Positions 1 through 8,058 of a DNA stretch of 14,962 nt are shown one piece after another. Positions within the stretch are counted from its first letter, which is position 1. Each line of letters opens with the position of its first letter. The position numbers and the translations under genes were made by a program. The DNA is from Bacteroidales bacterium (GTDB lineage Bacteria > Bacteroidota > Bacteroidia > Bacteroidales > UBA3663). The stretch lies in the NCBI GenBank assembly GCA_030526445.1, contig JAUNCV010000030.1, positions 1 through 14,962 on the forward strand. The letters run 5' to 3'. The notes under the pieces are model-generated. The model searched no databases, was not told the origin of the DNA, and was given only the letters and a program-made list of their open reading frames with translations.

Positions 1-836
1 CAAATTGGAGCAACATGCTCAATGGCTGCTGGGGCATCTGGTCGAAGGGCTGGGACTTCCACAAGCCTACCCAGAACCTCGTGAATGCCTTTAAGCTCGA
101 TGCCGATGGTTTCCCTATGTTCGACAGCTTCGACAACGATCACAACGTATATCCTATCAATGGCGCTCCACAGGATCAGAAGTGGGACCCACGTCTCTTC
201 CATACTGTAGGCATGCCTACCTTCCCTTATAAGTACGAGAGCCAGTACACCCTCACCACCGACAATAGCCGCAACCCCAACACCTATGGCTACTACACTT
301 CACTCAAGGAGGTTCCACAGCGTGGCAAGGGCGAGAGCTATACCGAATCAACCTGGCAGGGCTTTGGCATGAACGACTATGTGGTGCGCTACTCTGAGAT
401 GATGCTCTGGCGTGCAGAGGCACTCATCGAGAATAATCAGGTTGCTGAGGGTATTGCCATCATCAACGATATCCGTCGTCGCGCCAACAACTCTGTGGCT
501 AAGTACATTGGCTATGCAGCCAATCAGGTTCGCACCCTGGGTTACTACTCTGAGAATGCAAGCCAGGAAGAGGCTCGCAAGTTCCTCCGCTGGGAGAAGC
601 GTGTCGAGATGGCCATGGAGCCTGAGCGTTTCTTCGACCTTCGTCGCTGGGGCATGGCTTCCAAGACCCTCAACGCTTTCTTCAATTCAGACAAAAACTC
701 AAACTATGAGGGCAAGGACTATGCCACCTACCTGAACGATGCCTACTTCGAGTCGGGCAAGAACGAGTACTGGCCTATCCCATACAAACAGCTTTTCTAC
801 GTTCCTGGTCTCTACACCCAGAATGTTCGCTATTAA
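1..836 (+). CDS. SusD/RagB-like outer-membrane glycan-binding lipoprotein, C-terminal part (5' end outside window)
   Basis: The reading frame is open from the left edge (first full codon at base 3), so the ATG at 15 is internal and the N-terminus with its lipobox is missing. About 277 residues remain. They carry the SusD C-terminal signature: a helical stretch around RYSEMMLWRAEAL, then the conserved WEKRVEMAMEPERFFDLRRWG segment (split here as WEKRVEMAMEPE and RFFDLRRWG), and an ending with WPIP and PGLYTQN, typical of RagB/SusD proteins. Family members are surface lipoproteins that sit as a lid on a SusC TonB-dependent channel and bind oligosaccharides. The genes directly downstream (DUF4960 protein, GH32 enzymes, fructokinase) point to a fructan ligand, as for BT1762 of B. 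thetaiotaomicron; this ligand is inferred from context. Only 19 bases separate it from the next gene, so the two are probably co-transcribed. Confidence 0.95.
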   Translation, partial: NWSNMLNGCWGIWSKGWDFHKPTQNLVNAFKLDADGFPMFDSFDNDHNVYPINGAPQDQKWDPRLFHTVGMPTFPYKYESQYTLTTDNSRNPNTYGYYTSLKEVPQRGKGESYTESTWQGFGMNDYVVRYSEMMLWRAEALIENNQVAEGIAIINDIRRRANNSVAKYIGYAANQVRTLGYYSENASQEEARKFLRWEKRVEMAMEPERFFDLRRWGMASKTLNAFFNSDKNSNYEGKDYATYLNDAYFESGKNEYWPIPYKQLFYVPGLYTQNVRY

Positions 837-855
837 CTCCTAACGATTTTTTCGT

Positions 856-2361
856 ATGAAAACAAGATATTATCTCGCAATGCTGGCAGTGGCAGGCAGT
901 CTCTGCTCTTGCAACAAGGATACCGATGTCGATATCGTAGCACCTATCCTCGAACAGCCCGATCTGAAGGCCATCGATGGTCAGTTGGTTGCCGACGACT
1001 ATGTAATCACCTGGCCCTCTACCAACCTTAAGATGCAGGTAACATGCTATGCCGACGGCAACAAGGCTGGCAACAATATCGTTGAGGGCAACAGCTATAC
1101 CCTCAAGGAGGCCGATACCAACATCGAGTACACCTTCGTGCTCAAATATACCGATGGCACCAACTACTCAAAGGGCGTAATCACCTCTTACACCCGTCCG
1201 GGTGCAGGCCGTTTCTCTGGCCTCTCAATGGCTCAGATCGAGAAGGCTGGTGGCTATGATGCCAAAGTGGAGTGGTCTCCTAACAAGAGCGCTGAGCAGA
1301 TTCTCTTCACCGCCAACAATGGTGGTGCCCGCCAGATCTCTGAGACCCTTTCTGCCTCTACCACCTCCTATACCATTCCCGATGTGCAGGATGGCGAAAC
1401 CTGGAGCGTGACTCTCGTAGCCAAGAACAGTGAGGGCACCTCACTTCCAACCACTGCCACTCTCCGCATTGGCAAGCTGGCTGTAGCCTTCCTCAGCGAG
1501 TATGCTTCCCCTGCCGAACACATTGCCAATGCCGACGATGATGAGGCATACGCATGGCTGTGGTTCCAGGAGAACTACCCAACCGGTACCTTCCTGCCAT
1601 TCAGCGCCATTGCTTCGGCCAAAGACCTGACTCCTTATCGCGTCATCTTCTGGATCCGCGACCTTGAGACTGGTGTTCACACCGATGCATTCAGATACTC
1701 TAAGGCCATCGAGTCTGCCACCCCAAGCATCATTGAGTGGTACAAGAATGGCGGAAGCCTGCTGCTCTGGAGCCATGCCGTGACCTATGTCGAGAAGCTG
1801 GGTCGCATTCCTGAGGGCACCATCTTGGGCAACGACAACACCATCGGCACCGGTCAGGGTGGCTTCAATGGTGATGTCTGGAAGATGGCTGTTCAGCTTG
1901 CTCCAGGCGAAGGCAAGTTCATCAAGGATATGTCAACCCATCCAATCTACAAGGGCATCGATGCTGAGCCTGCCGGCAACACCAAGCTCATCGCCATGAA
2001 GGGTGCAGGTTGGACCGAAGATCACAACTGTCTCTTCTTCAACTATCCTTCGGCTCTCACCGGTCTGGGCAATCAGGATGAGGCATGCTACAACATGCTC
2101 ACCAAGACCTATGGCATCTACCCACTTGCCACCTGGGATAGCCAGATCAACTGGATTAGCCAGCTCAATGTCTGGGAGGCTCAGCAGGGCAATACCGAAT
2201 TCCAGGGCACTCTCCTCTGTGTAGGCAATGGTGGCTGCGAGTTCTATATGAAGGATGCTGAAGGCAAAGCCGATGTAGTGAATGTTCCTTCTGCCAATGC
2301 TTACCAGAAGAATGTAGAGCGCATGGCCAAAAATGCCATCGAATATCTCAAGACACGATAA
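856..2361 (+). CDS. DUF4960-type surface lipoprotein, probable fructan-binding protein (BT1761-like)
   Basis: 501 residues. The N-terminus is a lipoprotein signal with lipobox L16-C17-S18-C19; the residues after the cysteine (N-K-D-T-D-V-D) are rich in acid, like the Bacteroidetes lipoprotein export signal, so surface display is likely. Residues about 30-115 and 120-206 look like two beta-sandwich (Ig/FN3-like) modules. From about 207 to the end comes a domain I recognise as DUF4960, beginning KLAVAFLSEYASPAEHI, with a class-I-glutamine-amidotransferase-like alternation of strands and glycines (for example a segment around VIFWIRDLETG). Such proteins sit directly after SusD in fructan loci, where SGBPs (surface glycan-binding proteins) are expected; BT1761 is the closest known parallel. 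No catalytic residues could be assigned, so binding rather than catalysis is the favoured role. The gene lies 19 bases after the SusD gene and 29 bases before the GH32 gene. Confidence 0.85.
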   Translation: MKTRYYLAMLAVAGSLCSCNKDTDVDIVAPILEQPDLKAIDGQLVADDYVITWPSTNLKMQVTCYADGNKAGNNIVEGNSYTLKEADTNIEYTFVLKYTDGTNYSKGVITSYTRPGAGRFSGLSMAQIEKAGGYDAKVEWSPNKSAEQILFTANNGGARQISETLSASTTSYTIPDVQDGETWSVTLVAKNSEGTSLPTTATLRIGKLAVAFLSEYASPAEHIANADDDEAYAWLWFQENYPTGTFLPFSAIASAKDLTPYRVIFWIRDLETGVHTDAFRYSKAIESATPSIIEWYKNGGSLLLWSHAVTYVEKLGRIPEGTILGNDNTIGTGQGGFNGDVWKMAVQLAPGEGKFIKDMSTHPIYKGIDAEPAGNTKLIAMKGAGWTEDHNCLFFNYPSALTGLGNQDEACYNMLTKTYGIYPLATWDSQINWISQLNVWEAQQGNTEFQGTLLCVGNGGCEFYMKDAEGKADVVNVPSANAYQKNVERMAKNAIEYLKTR

Positions 2362-2390
2362 TCGATTGTTAATCTGATACATTTACCAAT

Positions 2391-3947
2391 ATGTTCAGAA
2401 CCAGACAATTTACTATTTTACTGCAGGCTGCCCTTTTGTTGGCAGCCTGTGGCAATGATGATCCTTCTTCGGTCATCGAGATTCCCACCACACCTGAAAC
2501 TCCAGGTACAGGTGGAGAAAATCCCGAAGGCAACGATACTCCAAGTGACAACACAGGCCTTTATACCGAGCAATACCGCCCTCAGATTCATTACACTCCA
2601 GTCAAGAACTGGGTCAACGACCCCAATGGCATGGTTTATGTCGATGGCACCTGGCACCTCTTCTATCAGTATAATCCCTATGGCAACGATTGGGGCAACC
2701 TGAGCTGGGGCCATGCTACCAGCACCGACCTGATGCACTGGAAGGAGCAGTCCACTGTGCTCTATCGCGATGCCCTGGGCGATATCTTCTCGGGATCGGC
2801 CGTTGTTGACAAAGAGAATACTGCAGGCTTTGGAGCAGGCAGTGTGGTGGCTCTCTATACCAGTGCGGGCGAACACCAGCAGCAAAGCATTGCCTATAGC
2901 AATGACAAAGGCATGACCTTCACCACCTACAATGGCAATCCTGTTATTGGCAATACCACTCGTGGCGACTTCCGCGACCCGAAGGTGTTCTGGCATGAAC
3001 CAAGCCAGCAATGGGTTATGTCGCTGGCGCTTGGCTGGAGCCATGGCATCGAGTTCTGGACCAGCAAAGACCTCAAGTCGTGGACAATGGCCAGCCAGTT
3101 CACCACCCAGGTGGCTCGATGCAACCAGGGCCAGTGGGAGTGTCCCGATCTGTTCCCTCTCGAATACAAGGGCCAGCAGAAGTGGGTGCTCATCGTAAGT
3201 GTCAATCCGGGCGGTCCTTTCACCGGTTCGGGCACTATGTATTTTGTGGGCGACTTCAATGGCAAGCATTTCACGGCCGATGCCCTCGACTATCCTCTCT
3301 GGGCCGACTATGGTATGGATAACTATGCAGGTGTTACCTGGAGCAATGCTCCCGACGAGCGAAAAGTCTTCCTGGGCTGGATGAACAACTGGACCTATGC
3401 CGGTGGTGTGCCTTGCTCTCCATGGCGCTCTGCCTTCACCCTGCCTCGCGATCTCTCTCTCATCGAATACCAGGGTTCACCTTTGCTCAGCAGCAAGGTT
3501 TCACCCGAAGTTGAGACACTTGCCGGCTCTTGGGAAAAGGCTGCCTCTGGTCAGTCTTTCAAAGAGGCTTCGGCCTACCATATTCAGGCTACCTTCCCTT
3601 ACGACAAGGCCAGCACCCTCACTTTGAGCAATGCGTATGGAGAGAAGTACGAGATTTGCTACAACACCATCGGTCACAAGATCTCGGTAGAGCGCACCTC
3701 GGTTACCGGCACCTGTGTCAGTTCGTTCTCAATGCCTAGCCTCTATGCTCCTGTTCGCACCGAAACTGAGAATGTTACCCTCGATATTTTTGTCGATCAG
3801 TCGTCTGTCGAGGTCTTCACGGGCAATGGTTCTATGGCCATGACCAATCTGGTCTTCCCACAGAGCATCTACAATCAAATCGAGACTTCTGCTCTTGTTA
3901 CAGAGACCAAATATCGCACTTTGAAGTCTATTTGGAACCAAAAATAA
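2391..3947 (+). CDS. GH32 glycoside hydrolase lipoprotein, probable surface endo-fructanase (levanase/inulinase-type)
   Basis: 518 residues. The signal ends in lipobox L17-A18-A19-C20, followed by G-N-D-D, an acidic export-type signal suggesting the protein faces outside. A low-complexity linker rich in P, T, E and G (about 25-56) tethers the enzyme. The catalytic five-bladed propeller follows, with all three GH32 acids: nucleophile D77 in WVNDPNG, transition-state stabiliser D196 in FRDP, and acid/base E250 in ECPDLF. A C-terminal beta-sandwich (about 375-515) carries the usual SVEVF and MTNLVFP motifs. The family hydrolyses beta-2,1 or beta-2,6 fructan, or sucrose, with retention. Position after SusD and the DUF4960 gene matches the surface endo-levanase BT1760, but linkage preference and endo versus exo action cannot be read from sequence. 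The C-terminus ends KYRTLKSIWNQK, while a second GH32-like tail lies just past the stop in another frame (see 3925-4026). Confidence 0.93.
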   Translation: MFRTRQFTILLQAALLLAACGNDDPSSVIEIPTTPETPGTGGENPEGNDTPSDNTGLYTEQYRPQIHYTPVKNWVNDPNGMVYVDGTWHLFYQYNPYGNDWGNLSWGHATSTDLMHWKEQSTVLYRDALGDIFSGSAVVDKENTAGFGAGSVVALYTSAGEHQQQSIAYSNDKGMTFTTYNGNPVIGNTTRGDFRDPKVFWHEPSQQWVMSLALGWSHGIEFWTSKDLKSWTMASQFTTQVARCNQGQWECPDLFPLEYKGQQKWVLIVSVNPGGPFTGSGTMYFVGDFNGKHFTADALDYPLWADYGMDNYAGVTWSNAPDERKVFLGWMNNWTYAGGVPCSPWRSAFTLPRDLSLIEYQGSPLLSSKVSPEVETLAGSWEKAASGQSFKEASAYHIQATFPYDKASTLTLSNAYGEKYEICYNTIGHKISVERTSVTGTCVSSFSMPSLYAPVRTETENVTLDIFVDQSSVEVFTGNGSMAMTNLVFPQSIYNQIETSALVTETKYRTLKSIWNQK

Positions 3948-4026
3948 GAATTCAGAAGAACTAATGGTGTACAACAGCTATGGCGGTAATGTAACAATCA
4001 GCGATGTAACATTGAAACAATATTAA
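3925..4026 (+). pseudogene. Relic of a GH32-type C-terminal tail after the first GH32 gene
   Basis: In the frame shifted by one relative to the upstream GH32 gene, an open stretch runs from the stop at 3922-3924 to a TAA at 4024-4026. Its last 20 codons (ATG at 3964) read MVYNSYGGNVTISDVTLKQY. A last-strand pattern of the type VYSxGGxVxVSxLxxYxL is common at the end of GH32 beta-sandwich domains, so this looks like the 3' end of a GH32 or related gene. The upstream gene already has its own plausible ending, so the relic could come from a duplicated and deleted GH32 gene or from tail exchange by recombination. It is too short to be a functional protein. The resemblance is judged by eye only. 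Confidence 0.5.
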
Positions 4027-4063
4027 TATGCGCACATTTGTTTCAAAAAGCTGAAAATCATGC

Positions 4064-4111
4064 AAGAAATCGTTCATTGCAACGAATTTCTCATACAATG
4101 AACGATTTCTT
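4064..4111. repeat. Perfect 16-bp inverted repeat upstream of the second GH32 promoter
   Basis: The left arm AAGAAATCGTTCATTG (4064-4079) and right arm CAATGAACGATTTCTT (4096-4111) are exact reverse complements separated by 16 bases. The spacer holds a partial third copy (AACGAATTTCT, 4081-4091) that could pair with the left arm instead. No T-run follows, so it is a poor intrinsic terminator. The right arm ends 24 bases before the -7 box at 4136, so its centre is near -60 relative to the likely start of transcription. That suits an operator for a regulator of the GH32/permease/fructokinase unit. The regulator is unknown. Confidence 0.6.
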
Positions 4112-4135
4112 TCACCATTTCTCTTGTAAAACCCC

Positions 4136-4143
4136 TATCTTTG
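4136..4143 (+). promoter_or_regulatory. Bacteroidetes-type -7 box (TATCTTTG) for the GH32-permease-fructokinase unit
   Basis: TATCTTTG fits the Bacteroidetes primary sigma consensus TAnnTTTG and lies 37 bases before the ATG at 4181, inside an A+T-rich gap. No convincing -33 TTTG was seen; TTTC at 4110-4113 is a weak candidate. The box is the start of a 20-nt block repeated exactly at 8335-8354. Transcription would begin near 4150, making the second GH32 gene the first of a separate transcription unit. Confidence 0.7.
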
Positions 4144-4180
4144 CACCATCGAAACAAAAACAATTCTAACACGAATAAAT

Positions 4181-5980
4181 ATGAAAACTACCTGTTCTAT
4201 CCTTTTGGCCTCAGCGGCCCTGCTCGGCACCGCTTGCCAGCAGCCTAAGGAGGCTCCCTCTTTCCGACTCGAAAACTATGGCGACACTGTGGCCGTCCTG
4301 GTCACTTCGCCTACTAAATATATACTGCTCCCAGTTCAGGAAGATCAGCCCGAGGCAGTAGTCAGACTCAATACCGGCAATGAGGTCGAGGATGTCTGGA
4401 TGGATGTTCGCCTGGCTCGCGATACGGTCGATTACTATGTACCTTTCAAGCTGGGTGAGGGCCAGACCGCTCGCATCGACATCCTCAATCTGCCCCAAGA
4501 GGCCGTTGCTCTGAATCTCCTCCAACTTTCCGACACTTTCGATAAGAGCAATCGCGAATACTATCGTCCAGCATACCACTTCACCCCAGCTTATGGCTGG
4601 ATGAATGACCCCAACGGTATGACCTATCTCAATGGCGAGTATCACTTGTTCTATCAGTATAACCCTTATGGCTCAAAGTGGGGCAATATGCACTGGGGCC
4701 ATGCCGTGTCGTCCGATATGATCCACTGGACCGAACTCGACCCAGCCATCGCTCGCGACAACTATGGCCAAATCTTCTCGGGCTCGAGCTACATTGCCCG
4801 TCTGCCCAAGGGTGCTGAGGGCACCGACCCATTCAAGGCCGACATCCTCCTGCCTGGCAATGGCACCGAGGGTGACTTCATTGCCTCTTACTACACCAGC
4901 GACAATGGCAAGTTGGAGCGCGCTCTGCAGGAGCAGCAGTCGTTTGCCATCTCGACCGATGGCGGCCGCACCTACCGCAAATATGGCGCCCCTGTGCTCA
5001 AGAGCGATGGCCGTCGCGACTTCCGCGATCCTAAGCTCTTCTGGAACGAACAGCGCAACGAGTGGGGCATGATTGTCTCGGCCGACAACGAGATGCAGTT
5101 CTATGGCTCGAAGAACCTGCGCGACTGGACCTATGTCTCGGCCTTTGGCGATGGCTATGGCGTGCAGCCACGACAGTTCGAGTGCCCAGACTTCTTCTCG
5201 CTCCCTCTCGAAGGTCAGAAAGACAAGTGGGTGATGATTGTCAATGTCAACCCTGGCTTCTGGTTTGGCGGCAGCGGTTCGGAATATTTCACCGGCTCAT
5301 TTGATGGCAACCAGTTCAAGTGCGACAACAAGAAAGAGACCGTCAAGTGGCTCGATTGGGGCAAGGACCATTATGCTGCCGTCACCTTCTCGTGCGAACC
5401 TCAGGGTCGCGTCATCTCAATGCCTTGGATGAGCAACTGGCAGTATGCCAACGATCTCCCTACCCGTCAGTATCGCTCACAGATGGGCATGGCTCGCGAG
5501 CTCTTTGCCTTCGTTTCGGGCAATGATACCTATGTGGGCCAGCGCCCTGTGGCCGAAATGCTCAGCCTTCTCAAGCCGGCCCAGACCGAAACCCTGGCCA
5601 ATGGCATCCAGTTGACCGAAGCCGACAAGCCGCTCTGCATCGACCTCGACATGAAGAATGGCACCTCGTTCACCTTGGCTAACCCAGAGGGCGAAAAGGT
5701 GGTGTTCACTGCCGCTGAGGGTCGCATCACCATGAACCGTCAGCAGTCGGGCATCATCCCAACCCAGGACTTCCCTGTCGATACCTGGGCACCAGTGGCT
5801 CAACTCTGCGGCAAGCAGGATAGCTATCACCTCCAGCTCTGGATCGATAAGTGCTCTATCGAGATGTTTGTCGATGGCGGTAAGGCCGTAATGACCAACC
5901 TCGTTTATCCTCACAGCCCATACAACACACTCAAGGGCGAAGGCATCTCGAATATCAAAGTTTCTGAAATCGCATTATAA
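4181..5980 (+). CDS. GH32 glycoside hydrolase with N-terminal DUF4980-like module, probable exo-fructosidase
   Basis: 599 residues, longer than the upstream GH32 because of an extra N-terminal beta-rich module. The signal has lipobox G16-T17-A18-C19. The next residues (Q-Q-P-K-E) are less acidic than those of the upstream lipoproteins, so a periplasmic-facing location is plausible but not proven. Residues about 25-120 resemble DUF4980, which often precedes GH32 in Bacteroidetes. The propeller starts near 128 and holds nucleophile D143 in WMNDPNG, D283 in FRDP and acid/base E334 in ECPDFF. An insertion at about 205-250 separates the FSGS motif from the next blade. The C-terminal sandwich carries CSIEMF and MTNLVYP and ends at ISNIKVSEIAL. 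The likely job is releasing fructose from oligosaccharides, followed by uptake through the permease whose start lies one base after this stop. Endo versus exo action is inferred from context. Confidence 0.93.
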   Translation: MKTTCSILLASAALLGTACQQPKEAPSFRLENYGDTVAVLVTSPTKYILLPVQEDQPEAVVRLNTGNEVEDVWMDVRLARDTVDYYVPFKLGEGQTARIDILNLPQEAVALNLLQLSDTFDKSNREYYRPAYHFTPAYGWMNDPNGMTYLNGEYHLFYQYNPYGSKWGNMHWGHAVSSDMIHWTELDPAIARDNYGQIFSGSSYIARLPKGAEGTDPFKADILLPGNGTEGDFIASYYTSDNGKLERALQEQQSFAISTDGGRTYRKYGAPVLKSDGRRDFRDPKLFWNEQRNEWGMIVSADNEMQFYGSKNLRDWTYVSAFGDGYGVQPRQFECPDFFSLPLEGQKDKWVMIVNVNPGFWFGGSGSEYFTGSFDGNQFKCDNKKETVKWLDWGKDHYAAVTFSCEPQGRVISMPWMSNWQYANDLPTRQYRSQMGMARELFAFVSGNDTYVGQRPVAEMLSLLKPAQTETLANGIQLTEADKPLCIDLDMKNGTSFTLANPEGEKVVFTAAEGRITMNRQQSGIIPTQDFPVDTWAPVAQLCGKQDSYHLQLWIDKCSIEMFVDGGKAVMTNLVYPHSPYNTLKGEGISNIKVSEIAL

Positions 5981-5981
5981 T

Positions 5982-7139
5982 ATGAAAAAGAACTCCATAG
6001 CAGTCATGCTGCCCGTCATGCTCTGCTTCTTCTCGATGGGCTTTGTCGATCTGGTAGGCATCGCCTCCAACTATGTGCAGAAAGACCTCGGCCTGACCGA
6101 TGGCGAAGCAGGCATCATGCCTTCGCTCGTGTTCTTCTGGTTCCTCATTTTCTCGGTGCCTACAGGCATGCTCATGAACAAGATTGGCCGCAAGAAGACT
6201 GTGCTGCTCTCCATCATCGTGACCGTGCTTTCGCTCCTCATTCCTATTTTTGGCAACAGTTATGCGGTGATGCTCGTAGCCTTCTCGCTCCTCGGCATCG
6301 GTAATGCCTTGATGCAGACTTCACTCAACCCATTAGTGGCCACTATCGTGACGGGCGATGGCCTCGCTTCGACTCTCACTTTCGGCCAGTTTGTTAAGGC
6401 TATTGCCTCGTTCCTGGCTCCTTATATCGCCATGTGGGGCGCTACGGCTGCCATTCCATCGTTTGGCCTTGAGTGGCGCGTGCTCTTCCCCATCTATGCC
6501 ATCATTGGTGTTTTGGCCGTTTTCGCCTTGAGCGCTACCCCAATCGATGAGCCAAAGAGCGAAGGCAAGGCATCGACCATCGGCCAGTGTTTTGCATTGC
6601 TTGGCAAGCCTTTTATCCTTCTTTGCTTCCTCGGCATCATGTGCCATGTGGGCATCGATGTGGGCACCAACACCTATGCTCCCAAGATTCTGATTGAGCG
6701 TTTGGGCTGGAGTCTCGATGAGGCTGCCTTCGCCACTTCGCTCTACTTCATCTTCCGTACCATTGGCTGCTTTACCGGTTCTGGTATTTTGGCCAAGATT
6801 TCGGGCAAAGCCTTCCTAGGCATCTCTTCGGCCATGATTGTAGCATCGATGCTTTGCCTCGCTTTGGGCGAGACTCAGATGATGCTCTACATCGGCATTG
6901 CGCTAGTGGGTTATGGCAATTCGAATGTCTTCTCTATCTGCTTCAGCCAGGCTTTGCTGCACGACCAGAAGCATCAGAACGAGATTTCTGGCCTGATGAT
7001 TATGGGTCTCTTCGGCGGCACTCTCTTCCCAATGGCTATGGGATATGCCTCTGATGCCCTGGGCACTCTCGGCGCTGTGGCTGTGATGGGCATTGGTGCT
7101 CTCTACCTTTGCTTCTTCACGCTCAAAACAAAAAAATAA
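5982..7139 (+). CDS. MFS sugar permease, FucP-like, probable fructose importer
   Basis: 385 residues, almost wholly hydrophobic, with about twelve predicted membrane segments in two halves. The first segment is at about 7-29. A major-facilitator motif A (G62 to K72, ending IGRKK) lies between helices 2 and 3; Asn66 stands where many MFS proteins have Asp. The overall pattern resembles the FucP-type sugar:proton symporters of Bacteroidetes, such as the permease BT1758 of the levan locus. It would sit in the inner membrane and import fructose released by the GH32 enzymes. The ATG follows the upstream TAA after a single base, strongly suggesting translational coupling, and the fructokinase gene follows 49 bases later. 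Fructose specificity is inferred from these neighbours. Confidence 0.9.
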   Translation: MKKNSIAVMLPVMLCFFSMGFVDLVGIASNYVQKDLGLTDGEAGIMPSLVFFWFLIFSVPTGMLMNKIGRKKTVLLSIIVTVLSLLIPIFGNSYAVMLVAFSLLGIGNALMQTSLNPLVATIVTGDGLASTLTFGQFVKAIASFLAPYIAMWGATAAIPSFGLEWRVLFPIYAIIGVLAVFALSATPIDEPKSEGKASTIGQCFALLGKPFILLCFLGIMCHVGIDVGTNTYAPKILIERLGWSLDEAAFATSLYFIFRTIGCFTGSGILAKISGKAFLGISSAMIVASMLCLALGETQMMLYIGIALVGYGNSNVFSICFSQALLHDQKHQNEISGLMIMGLFGGTLFPMAMGYASDALGTLGAVAVMGIGALYLCFFTLKTKK

Positions 7140-7150
7140 CAAAACAATAA

Positions 7151-7163
7151 GCCACAAAGTGGC
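7151..7163 (+). other. Small hairpin between permease and fructokinase genes
   Basis: GCCAC (7151-7155) and GTGGC (7159-7163) are a perfect 5-bp stem around an AAA loop, in the 49-base gap of the operon. No T-run follows, so termination is unlikely. It might stabilise or separate mRNA segments; it could also be chance. Confidence 0.3.
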
Positions 7164-7188
7164 GTTAAAAACATAACAACATTCTCTT

Positions 7189-8058
7189 ATGAAAAATATC
7201 ATTGTAGGCATGGGCGAGGCACTTTGGGATTGCCTCCCTGCTGGTCGTCAGCTCGGTGGAGCAACCTCTAATTTCGCATATCACGTAGGTCAGTTTGGCT
7301 GGAAAGGCATGGTAGTGAGTGCTATTGGCAACGATGCTTTGGGCGATGAGATTCTGGAGCGTCTGGCCGAAAAGAACCTCGATCATCGCATCGCCCGTGT
7401 GCCATTCCCTACAGGCACTGTGCAGGTCACTCTTTCGGGCGAAGGCATTCCTGCCTACGAGATTTGCGAAAATGTAGCTTGGGACAATATCCCTTGGAGC
7501 GATGAACTTGAGGCTTTGGCCAAGGAGACCCGTGCCGTATGTTTCGGCTCGCTGGCACAGCGTAGTGCCGTTTCGCGCAACACCATTCTGCGCTTCCTTG
7601 GTACGATGGGTCACGATACAGAGCGCATCTTCGATATCAATCTCCGTCAGTCGTTCTATTCGCTCGAGGTGATTGAAGAGAGTTTGAATCGCGCCACCAT
7701 CCTCAAGATCAACGACGAGGAGATCGAGGTGGTAAAGGCGCTCCTCCAGCTCGAGGGCGAACCGGAAGCTGTGTGCCGCCAGATTATCGAGCGCTACGAT
7801 TCGCTCAAGATGGTAATCCTCACTTGTGGCGCTAGCGGTAGCTATGTATTTACGTCCGATAAAACCTCGTATGTAGCTACACCTAAGGTTTCTGTAGCCG
7901 ATACTGTTGGCGCTGGCGATTCATTTACCGCCACTTTCGTTGCCCAGTATCTCAATGGCCTTTCTATCGAAGAGGCCCACAAGAAGGCTGTAGCCGTGAG
8001 TGCTTTTGTCTGCACTCAGAAGGGTGCTATGCCCGTTATTCCAGAAGAATTGAAGTAA
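7189..8058 (+). CDS. PfkB-family carbohydrate kinase, probable fructokinase
   Basis: 289 residues, near the usual fructokinase length. The N-terminus (MKNIIVGMGEALWD) and the substrate-side glycines (LGGATSNFAYH, 22-32) are typical of PfkB/ribokinase fold sugar kinases. The second signature is DTVGAGDSFTATF (238-250), where D244 of GAGD is the catalytic base and the glycines form the anion hole. The enzyme would phosphorylate cytosolic fructose with ATP to fructose-6-phosphate. Its place at the end of a unit with GH32 and an FucP-like permease matches BT1757 and supports fructose as substrate; other ketoses or ribose-type sugars cannot be excluded from sequence alone. It is the last gene before a strong hairpin at 8194. 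Confidence 0.9.
   Translation: MKNIIVGMGEALWDCLPAGRQLGGATSNFAYHVGQFGWKGMVVSAIGNDALGDEILERLAEKNLDHRIARVPFPTGTVQVTLSGEGIPAYEICENVAWDNIPWSDELEALAKETRAVCFGSLAQRSAVSRNTILRFLGTMGHDTERIFDINLRQSFYSLEVIEESLNRATILKINDEEIEVVKALLQLEGEPEAVCRQIIERYDSLKMVILTCGASGSYVFTSDKTSYVATPKVSVADTVGAGDSFTATFVAQYLNGLSIEEAHKKAVAVSAFVCTQKGAMPVIPEELK

Noticed and set aside
15..17. ATG at 15 as the start of the SusD-like gene
   Set aside because: The frame is open to the left edge, and the protein lacks the signal peptide and N-terminal half of the family, so the gene continues upstream.
2418..3269. Long antisense open frame of 283 codons across the first GH32 gene
   Set aside because: It mirrors the codon pattern of a clear GH32 gene, has no recognisable domain and no promoter; the same holds for the antisense frames at 1933-2382, 5477-5914, 7165-7614 and 14188-14757.
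4064..4111. The 16-bp inverted repeat as a rho-independent terminator
   Set aside because: The stem is A+T-rich, the loop is 16 bases and no T-run follows; a DNA site near the promoter fits better, though not proven.
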